Position numbers and translations under genes: made by a program. From the NCBI GenBank assembly GCA_027364815.1, contig DAHXOQ010000091.1, forward strand, positions 1 to 9,888: a stretch of DNA of 9,888 bases, read 5' to 3'. Origin of the DNA: Acidobacteriaceae bacterium (lineage in GTDB: Bacteria; Acidobacteriota; Terriglobia; Terriglobales; Acidobacteriaceae). Each line of letters opens with the position of its first letter. Within the stretch, counting starts at the first letter, position 1. The notes beneath the pieces were generated by a model that ran no database searches, was not told the origin of the DNA, and saw only the letters and a list, made by a program, of their open reading frames with translations. This document shows, one piece after another, positions 1-5,621 of this stretch.

Positions 1-362
1 CCTACCACCAGCGCCAACCCAATCCCGACCGGGAAGGCCACAGCCAATCCCGCCACATCAATCGCTGCCACCAGCAGCAGATTCGCCACATTGAAAACCA
101 CGCCGCCCAACCCTGCCAGCAAAATTGCACCCGCAGGAGTCCTCATCACATCCGCGGCAAACCCTGTTCCCGAATTTCCCATGCTTCCAAATGAAAATCC
201 CCAAACAAGCGCACCCACCAGCAATCCCAGCGCATAATTCCAATAAAAAAGCTGAAATCTGAACTTCGGGCAGAACTTCATCGTGTTCGCCCACGATCCC
301 CAACACATCATGCTCACCAGCATCAGCGCCAGCGCCGCCAAAAACGTTCCCGGCAAATACAT
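1..362 (-). CDS. DMT/GRP-like membrane permease, N-terminal part (runs off left edge)
   Basis: Reading the minus strand from an ATG at 362 gives 120 open codons with no stop before the edge. The peptide is strongly hydrophobic, with likely membrane segments at about residues 5-22, 42-59, 79-102 and 106-120. The signature CWGSWANTMKF (residues 20-30) and the following FYWNYALG segment resemble the N-terminus of the bacterial 'multidrug DMT transporter permease'/GRP sugar-uptake proteins related to plant ureide permeases; that family assignment is from memory. A GGAGG at 368-372 lies 5 nt upstream of the start, which fixes it. Codons are GCG/CTG-rich, unlike the GCC/CTC-rich aldolase next door. 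It is divergent from the aldolase gene, so it could import that pathway's substrate, but the substrate cannot be read from this fragment. About two thirds of a typical ten-helix protein is missing. Confidence 0.75.
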   Translation of the reverse strand, partial: MYLPGTFLAALALMLVSMMCWGSWANTMKFCPKFRFQLFYWNYALGLLVGALVWGFSFGSMGNSGTGFAADVMRTPAGAILLAGLGGVVFNVANLLLVAAIDVAGLAVAFPVGIGLALVV

Positions 363-424
363 TTCGCCCTCCAACTTCTCACAAACAAAAAAACTAACGC
401 CCTCACCCACGCCCACGCAAGCAC

Positions 425-449
425 TGGTTTTGCGCACCCGCAAAAACCA
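425..449. promoter_or_regulatory. Imperfect palindrome, candidate operator in divergent promoter region
   Basis: TGGTTTTGCG (425-434) faces CGCAAAAACCA (439-449). The arms are reverse complements apart from one extra base in the A/T run. The site sits 63-87 bp before the permease start and 69-93 bp before the aldolase start, so a single bound regulator could serve both. No regulator gene for it lies in the window. As RNA it could also form a hairpin, but there is no T-tract on either side, so a terminator is less likely. Confidence 0.4.
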
Positions 450-505
450 AACTATCAACCGCATCTCATAATTTTCTACTCACCACTCATCAAATCTCGA
501 CCAAG

Positions 506-511
506 TACAAT
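506..511 (+). promoter_or_regulatory. Candidate -10 box (TACAAT) of the aldolase gene, leaderless layout
   Basis: TACAAT matches the sigma-70 -10 hexamer at 5 of 6 positions and ends only 6 bp before the ATG at 518. Transcription from it would begin at about the A of the start codon. No Shine-Dalgarno sequence precedes the ATG, which fits a leaderless mRNA. No good -35 hexamer is visible at the usual distance, so this call is weak. Confidence 0.27.
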
Positions 512-517
512 ATATCC

Positions 518-1600
518 ATGCTCCTTGACGGAATCTTTGCTGCCATCACCACGCCCTTTTACACCGACGAATCCCTCTACCTGCGCAAGCTCGAATCCAA
601 CGTCGAGCATTACAGCCGCTCACCACTCGCCGGAATCCTCGTTCTCGGTTCCACCGGCGAGTCAGCGCACCTCAACGATGCCGAATCCGCTGAGGCCCTT
701 ATCGCCGCAGCCAGCGCCGCCGCGCCCAATAAAGTTCTGATCGCCGGAGTCACCCGCGACAGCGTCCGCGCCACACTCGAACTTGCTGAAGTTGCCGCCC
801 GCGCCAACTACGATGCCATTATGGTCCGCATGCCCAGCTACTATCACCGCGGCCTCACCAAGCTCCACATCCTCAACTACTACCGGACGATTGCTGATCG
901 CAGCGCTCTACCTGTCGGCCTCTACAACATCCCCCAATCCGTTCACTTCGATCTCCCCGTTGATGTTGTCGCCGAACTCGCCCATCATCCCAACATCATC
1001 GGCATCAAAGACTCCGCCGGTGATCTAGCCCGACTCCGCGAAACTATCGCGCTCACCGCCAACGCACCTCGCCGCAATGTCACTGTCACGCCAATTTTTG
1101 AAGCGGTCACCGCGCGCATGGTGACTGCCGCCGCCAATCAAAAACCTGCGCAATCACTTGTGAGCATCGAAGGCGGAGCTAGCCCCAATGCAAGCCCGGC
1201 AGGGAACTCGACACCCGAAGAAGCTTCACTGGGTAGTGGCCTCAAAACCCGCACCAAAGAAGTCGGCTTCCAGGTCATGACCGGAGCCGCCGCCATCCTC
1301 CTCGACGCCCTCGAATCCGGCGCCGGCGGAGCCATCATGGCCATCTCCGATTTTATGCCCCAGCTTGCCACCGACATCTACAACGCGTGGAAGGGCAACG
1401 ACCCGGCACTTGCGCGCGTCAAGCAGGAGATCGCCTCGCCCATCAGCAAGCGCATCGTCCACCAACTCGGCATCCCGGGCATCAAATACGCCTGCGACTT
1501 CAACGGCTACTTCGGCGGCAATCCCCGCTCGCCCATGCTCCCACTCACCTCCGAGCAAAAAGCCGAAGTCGAAGCACTGCTTCAAAAGGTTCGCAACTGA
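518..1600 (+). CDS. Class I DapA-superfamily aldolase, 4-hydroxy-2-oxoglutarate aldolase-like, with a large insertion
   Basis: This 360-aa cytoplasmic TIM-barrel lyase should form a Schiff base with a 2-keto acid and cleave it to pyruvate or glyoxylate-type products. The N-terminal LDGIFAAITTPF is the family's usual start and supports the ATG at 518. The substrate-carboxylate loop GSTGES is at 44-49, the catalytic Tyr is in YNIP (Tyr136), and the Schiff-base Lys is in GIKDSAGD (Lys164). The C-terminal half (GIPGIKYACDFNGYFGG, about 318-334) reads closer to mitochondrial HOGA1 than to DapA, so 4-hydroxy-2-oxoglutarate aldolase or a related sugar-acid aldolase is likelier than lysine biosynthesis. 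Usual length is about 290-320 aa; the excess lies at about 180-242, between the Lys strand and FQVMTG (251-256), and is Ala/Ser/Pro-rich in its second half. Divergent from a permease. The exact substrate cannot be determined. Confidence 0.88.
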   Translation: MLLDGIFAAITTPFYTDESLYLRKLESNVEHYSRSPLAGILVLGSTGESAHLNDAESAEALIAAASAAAPNKVLIAGVTRDSVRATLELAEVAARANYDAIMVRMPSYYHRGLTKLHILNYYRTIADRSALPVGLYNIPQSVHFDLPVDVVAELAHHPNIIGIKDSAGDLARLRETIALTANAPRRNVTVTPIFEAVTARMVTAAANQKPAQSLVSIEGGASPNASPAGNSTPEEASLGSGLKTRTKEVGFQVMTGAAAILLDALESGAGGAIMAISDFMPQLATDIYNAWKGNDPALARVKQEIASPISKRIVHQLGIPGIKYACDFNGYFGGNPRSPMLPLTSEQKAEVEALLQKVRN

Positions 1601-1630
1601 ATCACTCCTCTTCGTTCTCCCATAATGCGG

Positions 1631-1668
1631 GTGCCCCAGGTCTCGATTTTGAGACCTGGGATATCTAT
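1631..1668. repeat. REP-like palindromic repeat, copy 1; may end aldolase transcription
   Basis: CCCAGGTCTC (1635-1644), loop GATTTT and GAGACCTGGG (1651-1660) form a perfect 10-bp stem. The same arrangement, with the identical core GGTCTCGATTTTGAG and similar flanks ending in GATATCTA/GAGATCTA, recurs at 4739-4772. It lies 34 bp after the aldolase stop. The stem could stop transcription, but the T-rich stretch starts only about 14 bp after it (ttttta at 1675-1680), so it is not a textbook intrinsic terminator. I recall 'gtgcccca...tggg' palindromes as common in Acidobacteriaceae spacers; this was not checked. Confidence 0.7.
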
Positions 1669-1692
1669 CTATAGTTTTTAAATTTTGTTTTT

Positions 1693-1709
1693 CTGAGCGC
1701 AGTCGAAGG
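1693..1709. repeat. Dispersed-repeat-like motif CTGAGCGCAGTCGAAGG
   Basis: The motif, whose complement reads CCTTCGACTGCGCTCAG, resembles a short sequence I recall as recurring in spacers of many bacterial genomes. Only one copy is in this window, so repetition cannot be shown here. It sits between the REP-like hairpin and the promoter of the kelch gene. Confidence 0.3.
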
Positions 1710-1769
1710 AGCTGCGGTTGCTTTTATATATTTATACAGTCTTTAAAACTGACAACAAGCTTCCAATCG

Positions 1770-1799
1770 TTGACTCTCACCCCTAAGTAACGATATCTT
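1770..1799 (+). promoter_or_regulatory. Candidate sigma-70 promoter of the kelch protein gene
   Basis: TTGACT (1770-1775, 5 of 6 match to the -35 consensus), an 18-bp spacer and TATCTT (1794-1799, 4 of 6 to the -10) lie in order. The start point would be near 1806, leaving a leader of about 44 nt with the ribosome-binding site at its end. This is prediction from hexamers only. Confidence 0.4.
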
Positions 1800-1837
1800 G
1801 TCTCTGCCTGAGCTAGTTCATCTTTCCTTTATCTCTT

Positions 1838-1842
1838 AGGAG
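1838..1842 (+). promoter_or_regulatory. Ribosome-binding site AGGAG deciding a TTG start
   Basis: AGGAG lies 7 nt before the TTG at 1850 and no ATG is near. The TTG also gives a complete signal peptide immediately, so it is preferred over any downstream start. Confidence 0.75.
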
Positions 1843-1849
1843 CAATTCA

Positions 1850-4705
1850 TTGAAGCGCCTCTCATTCCCAGCTCTCGCTCTCGCCCTCTTCACACTCCTT
1901 GATCCTCACATTTCTCAGGCGCAAAACTACGCTTGGACTTGGGTAGGCGGCAGTGACAGCGAACCAAATAATCCAATCATTGGACCCTCGCAGCCCGGCG
2001 TCTATGGAACGCCTGGCGTTCCTGCACCGGCAAACACTCCCGGTGGTCGCGGCTCCGCTGTTACATGGACTGACCATAATGGTAGCCTCTGGCTATTTGG
2101 CGGTTTTGGTACTGATATAAATGGCACCGCTGGCATTCTCAATGACCTATGGATGTATGACACTTTTAATCTTGAATGGGCATGGATGGGCGGCTCGGAC
2201 ACCGTTCCTTATAACAGTCTTGCTCAGGGTGGAAACCCCGGTATCTATGGAACGAGGGGAACGCCAGCTGACACTAATATCCCCGGCTCAAGAACCAGTG
2301 CTGCTTCCTGGGTTGATGTATCAGGAAATTTCTGGCTCTTCGGTGGCTCTGGTTTTGACAAGAATGGAACGAATGGCTGGCTGAATGATCTTTGGATGTA
2401 TAACACCACCACTCATCAATGGACATGGATGACAGGGAGTGACGTTGTCTCTTCAGTACCTTTCGGAGGTGGTCCCACCCATTTCGGCCAACCTGGAATT
2501 TACGGCACTCTTGGCGTACCTGCTTCCACTAACACCCCTGGTGGACGATGGGGAAGTGCCACTTGGATTGATAAAAGTGGAAATCTCTGGCTCTTTGCTG
2601 GAGCCGGTGACGATTCGCAAACTGACCTCGTGTATCTAAATGACATGTGGATGTACTCCATCTCTTCCAATGAGTGGACATGGATGGGCGGTGCCGATCT
2701 CATCCCCGGCAACACCGCACCTGGCGTTTACGGCGTACTTGGCGTCCCCGCTAAAACCAATCTCCCCGGCACGCGCTATTACATGACCACTTGGCAAGAC
2801 ATCAATGGGAAGTTCTGGCTATTTGGAGGAAGCGGTTGGGATTCTCTCAATCATGGCTCTGTGCTGAACGATATCTGGATGTTTGACTCCACCACTGCCG
2901 AGTGGACTTGGGAAGGGGGCAGTGATTTAGCAAATCAGCCAGGCGTCTACGGCGCTCGCGGTGCTGGGTCCACTTCATATATTCCAGGTGCTCGTTCCTC
3001 CGGAAACGCATGGGTTGACAACAGCCAAAATGTTTGGCTCTTTGCAGGTTTTGTTTATGACGGAAATCAAAGTAACGAAGGCGTGATCAATGACCTCTGG
3101 CAATACACACCATCCACCGGTGTTTGGGCATGGATGGGTGGCAGCCAAATAGTTTCTCAAGCCGGCATCTACGGCACTAAAGGCATCATCAATGCATGCA
3201 ACATGCCTGGCGCACGCTTCTATGGCATGAACTGGCCAACACTGAACGGGACTTTCTGGCTATTGGGTGGAAATGGTGTAGACTCCAGAGGCCTGGGTGC
3301 AAACCTCAACGACCTATGGACCTTCCAATATAACGTTCAGCTCAACCTGAACGACGCCACCATACTCTGGTCTCCAACCACTCCCATTCAATCCGGGACC
3401 CCGCTTTCTTCAGCACAATTTAATGCCACGGCAAATTATTCCGGTCAGGATGTCACATCAGACGGCACCTTCACTTACTACGTCGGACCCATCACCAACG
3501 GCATCCTCGCCACAACCTCGACTATCCTCCCATTTGGCACTAATAAGCTCTGCGCACTTTGGACACCAAACACTTGTTCCACTACATTCAACACTGCCTC
3601 TCTCTGTACCAATATCGTTGTGCAAGGAAGTGGCGCTACGCCAACACTCAGTTGGACTCCCGCATCACCCATCACATACCCCGCACCACTGAGCGCAGCA
3701 CAATTCAACGCCAACGTCCTCAGCGGCTCAACAAACATCAACACCGACGGCACATTTGTCTACTATGTCGGTCCGGTCGTCAACGGCGTCATCGCTAACA
3801 CCAACACCATACTTCCCGTCGGCACTGACCAACTCTGCGTGCAATGGACTCCATCTTCCAAGTACAGCTCCACCTATAACTCCGTATCCGGCTGCGCCAA
3901 CGTTCAAGTCATCTCCAATACCGGCCCCGCGCCCACCACCACCTCCATCACATCCAGCCAAAATCCCGTCTTCGTCAGCAATCCCATCACCTTCACAGCC
4001 TCCGTCACATCCACTTCAGGCACACCCAGCGGAACCGTCAACTTCTACGATTCCAACACCATCATCGGCTCGGGCACGCTCTCCAACGGCCAAGCCAGCT
4101 TCACTACCAGTTCGCTCATCGTCGGCGCACACACTATCGTCGCCCGCTTCGTCGCCAACTCCTCCTTCGCCGGTTCCACCAGCGGCTACGTCTCCGAGTA
4201 CGTTGACGACTTCACCATCAGCAATGCACCTTCCATCATCATTCCCCCCGTCAGCTCCGCTTCGATGACCTTCACCGTCACACCACTCGGCCCTTCTTTC
4301 ACCCTCCCGCAGAACGTCACAGCTACCGTCACGGGCATCCCCTCCGGCGTCCAATATTCCTTCAATCCCACGCTCATCCCCGGCGGCCAATCCACTACAG
4401 CTCTCTCCCTCTTCATCAATTCGCCCATACAGGCTTCAATTCCGGACTCACTTCACAACAGTGGCTTTGTCCGCACCGCCGCGCCGCTTCTTCTCTCCCT
4501 CCTGCTCCTCCCGTTCGCATCCATCTTCCGCCGCACCCATAAGCGGCTCACACGATTCCTGCTCCTTGCCGTACTCACCCTCGCCGGCGCCCTCTCATTC
4601 ACCAGTTGCGGCAGCCTCCTCAAATCCAACACTTCCACCGTCACCGTCACGGCAACTTCCGGCTCGCTCAGCCATGCAGCCACTTTCCAACTCACACTCG
4701 AGTAG
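1850..4705 (+). CDS. Secreted six-kelch-repeat protein with MBG/Ig-like domains and C-terminal membrane hairpin
   Basis: 951 aa from a TTG start. A signal peptide (KR n-region, hydrophobic core 6-17) should be cut after SQA at 24. Residues 27-495 hold six kelch repeats of 74-85 aa, each opening with W-T/A-W-x-G/T-G (Trp29, 110, 191, 276, 352, 426), passing through G-V/I-Y-G and N-x-P-G-x-R, and closing with LND-L/M/I-W; this should make a six-bladed propeller. Two related MBG-like repeats follow (about 505-592 and 599-688: W-x-P...AQFNA...WTP) with cysteine pairs that could be disulfides. An Ig-like domain covers about 697-784. The last section (787-951) has beta strands, then two hydrophobic helices (878-893 and 903-918) joined by RRTHKRLTR, then Cys920-Gly and a final strand pair. 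The propeller should lie outside the cytoplasm, anchored by the hairpin. Ligand and role are unknown. Base composition becomes markedly C-richer from about 3900 on. Confidence 0.88.
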   Translation: MKRLSFPALALALFTLLDPHISQAQNYAWTWVGGSDSEPNNPIIGPSQPGVYGTPGVPAPANTPGGRGSAVTWTDHNGSLWLFGGFGTDINGTAGILNDLWMYDTFNLEWAWMGGSDTVPYNSLAQGGNPGIYGTRGTPADTNIPGSRTSAASWVDVSGNFWLFGGSGFDKNGTNGWLNDLWMYNTTTHQWTWMTGSDVVSSVPFGGGPTHFGQPGIYGTLGVPASTNTPGGRWGSATWIDKSGNLWLFAGAGDDSQTDLVYLNDMWMYSISSNEWTWMGGADLIPGNTAPGVYGVLGVPAKTNLPGTRYYMTTWQDINGKFWLFGGSGWDSLNHGSVLNDIWMFDSTTAEWTWEGGSDLANQPGVYGARGAGSTSYIPGARSSGNAWVDNSQNVWLFAGFVYDGNQSNEGVINDLWQYTPSTGVWAWMGGSQIVSQAGIYGTKGIINACNMPGARFYGMNWPTLNGTFWLLGGNGVDSRGLGANLNDLWTFQYNVQLNLNDATILWSPTTPIQSGTPLSSAQFNATANYSGQDVTSDGTFTYYVGPITNGILATTSTILPFGTNKLCALWTPNTCSTTFNTASLCTNIVVQGSGATPTLSWTPASPITYPAPLSAAQFNANVLSGSTNINTDGTFVYYVGPVVNGVIANTNTILPVGTDQLCVQWTPSSKYSSTYNSVSGCANVQVISNTGPAPTTTSITSSQNPVFVSNPITFTASVTSTSGTPSGTVNFYDSNTIIGSGTLSNGQASFTTSSLIVGAHTIVARFVANSSFAGSTSGYVSEYVDDFTISNAPSIIIPPVSSASMTFTVTPLGPSFTLPQNVTATVTGIPSGVQYSFNPTLIPGGQSTTALSLFINSPIQASIPDSLHNSGFVRTAAPLLLSLLLLPFASIFRRTHKRLTRFLLLAVLTLAGALSFTSCGSLLKSNTSTVTVTATSGSLSHAATFQLTLE

Positions 4706-4713
4706 AGAAGTGG

Positions 4714-4772
4714 CCTGCCTCAAAATTCAAAATGGCGGCCCCCGGTCTCGATTTTGAGTCAGGGGAGATCTA
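4714..4772. repeat. REP-like palindromic repeat, copy 2, with a competing second hairpin
   Basis: CCCCGGTCTC (4740-4749), loop GATTTT and GAGTCAGGGG (4756-4765) pair at 8 of 10 positions and match copy 1 at 1631-1668 in core and flanks. A second pairing is better: CCTGCCTCAAAAT (4714-4726) with ATTTTGAGTCAGG (4751-4763), 12 of 13. The two use the same right arm and exclude each other. It begins 9 bp after the kelch stop, so either form could end transcription, but no T-tract follows immediately. Confidence 0.6.
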
Positions 4773-4977
4773 AATCTTTTGCAATGTAAAATATTTACAA
4801 AACTGAGAACTACTTTTTCAGGATGGCTAACTGATCTATAAACACGTTAAATAAATTCCTCAAGAAACCGTCCCTCGCGCGACGAAGCAATTTGCTTCAA
4901 AAGACTCGACGTACACGTTGAGCGTTTTCCTGTGCTCTCCACACGCACCACGCTGCAAAGCTCCCGCCGGAGGTGGC
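4773..4977. other. Spacer between convergent genes, no gene seen
   Basis: No plausible coding frame, and no clear terminator for the minus-strand regulator. It holds a small palindrome TGTAAA-ATA-TTTACA (4785-4799) and a tight inverted repeat GAAGCAA/TTGCTTC (4884-4898) whose loop is too short for a normal hairpin. Confidence 0.5.
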
Positions 4978-5448
4978 TCAGGCGTCGATTTTCCCAATCG
5001 CCTTATTCTCCTTAATTGACGACAGCACCAGCGAAGTCGACGTCGTTCCATACGGGGTCAGCTTGTCGATCACATCCCTCAGTTGCTCCACCGTCACCAC
5101 GTGCACCTTCAAAATAAAACTATCCTCGCCCGTCGACCGGTGGCACTCCACAATCTCCGGCATCTCTTGCACCTGCGCCGTCAGTTTCACCAGCACATTG
5201 CCTACAATATTCATCCGTATAAAGGCCAGAATCGGCAACCCCACCTTCACCGGGTCAACCTCCGCACGGTAGGCCTTGATGATGCCCTCATCCTCCAGCC
5301 GCCTCACTCTCTGCGCCACTGCCGGAGTTGAAAGCCCAACCCGCCTGCCCAGTTCTGCAAAGCTGAGCCGCGCGTTCTCCTGTAACTCCATTAGAATCTT
5401 CCACCCAATCTCATCCAGCAAGCGGTCTTGCCCCGTACCTTCTGTCAT
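4978..5448 (-). CDS. Lrp/AsnC-family transcriptional regulator
   Basis: 156 aa from ATG at 5448; the open frame extends further upstream, but GGAG at 5456-5459 sits 7 nt before this ATG and the extra upstream residues (LFSACIAYFL...) do not look like the family. Residues 11-60 are the winged helix-turn-helix (LDEIGWKIL, then LGRRVGLSTPAVAQRVRRLE, EGII), and about 65-150 is the RAM ligand-binding domain, with TGEDSFILKV at 106-115 matching the conserved G-x-D turn. Family members oligomerise, bind small ligands, often amino acids, and wrap promoter DNA. The gene is divergent from tyrosine phenol-lyase with 173 bp between starts, so it most likely controls that gene and itself in response to tyrosine or a related aromatic compound; this is inference from position. 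Confidence 0.92.
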   Translation of the reverse strand: MTEGTGQDRLLDEIGWKILMELQENARLSFAELGRRVGLSTPAVAQRVRRLEDEGIIKAYRAEVDPVKVGLPILAFIRMNIVGNVLVKLTAQVQEMPEIVECHRSTGEDSFILKVHVVTVEQLRDVIDKLTPYGTTSTSLVLSSIKENKAIGKIDA

Positions 5449-5455
5449 AATCCTG

Positions 5456-5459
5456 CTCC
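5456..5459 (-). promoter_or_regulatory. Ribosome-binding site GGAG deciding the AsnC regulator start
   Basis: GGAG on the minus strand lies 7 nt before the ATG at 5448. The longest open frame would start at 5532 and add 28 residues not seen in the family, so the shorter start is preferred. Confidence 0.65.
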
Positions 5460-5479
5460 AAACCCACAACTTTATGTTC

Positions 5480-5555
5480 GTTAACTCTAAGCTCAAAAAA
5501 TACGCAATGCAAGCAGAGAATAAGCAAAACAACCATTCAATCCGGCTGTTAACTC
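5480..5555. promoter_or_regulatory. Two GTTAACTC direct repeats in the regulator/tyrosine phenol-lyase promoter region
   Basis: GTTAACTC occurs at 5480-5487 and again at 5548-5555, 68 bp apart, one near each divergent gene. The core GTTAAC is self-complementary. The right copy overlaps a candidate -35 box of the lyase gene. Paired sites of this kind would suit an Lrp-type regulator that wraps DNA, but no match to a defined operator consensus is claimed. Confidence 0.35.
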
Positions 5556-5576
5556 ATTCCATTTCTGGCCTATGCT
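5549..5576 (+). promoter_or_regulatory. Candidate promoter of the tyrosine phenol-lyase gene
   Basis: TTAACT (5549-5554, 4 of 6), a 16-bp spacer and TATGCT (5571-5576, 4 of 6) lie 45 bp before the start codon. A ribosome-binding AGGAG (5606-5610) follows, with a rather long 11-nt spacing to the ATG at 5622. Confidence 0.35.
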
Positions 5577-5621
5577 CATCATGCATTCATTTCCATACAT
5601 TCTTTAGGAGAACCCTGCAAT

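Noticed and set aside
58..306. 82-residue minus-strand frame in the permease region
   Set aside because: It is out of frame with the continuous hydrophobic permease reading from 362, which has a ribosome-binding site and family motifs; this frame is Cys/Gly-rich shadow.
518..1600. Calling the aldolase dapA (lysine biosynthesis)
   Set aside because: Motifs after the catalytic Lys and in the C-terminal third fit 4-hydroxy-2-oxoglutarate aldolase better, and the neighbour is a permease rather than lysine-pathway genes.
3756..4268. 170-residue Ser/Pro-rich plus-strand frame inside the kelch gene
   Set aside because: It is an alternative-frame shadow of Thr/Ser-rich Ig-domain coding sequence, with no domain signature or start context.
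4785..4799. TGTAAA-ATA-TTTACA palindrome, half-sites like a TyrR box near a tyrosine phenol-lyase gene
   Set aside because: The TyrR consensus has 6 bp between half-sites and here there are 3. It also lies in the spacer after two convergent genes, more than 600 bp from the tpl promoter.
4884..4898. GAAGCAA/TTGCTTC inverted repeat as a terminator of the AsnC gene
   Set aside because: The loop is one base, the stem is AT-rich, and no T-tract follows on the minus strand.
5449..5532. N-terminal extension of the AsnC regulator to an upstream ATG
   Set aside because: The extra 28 residues are hydrophobic and not typical of the family, and a well-placed GGAG precedes the internal ATG at 5448.
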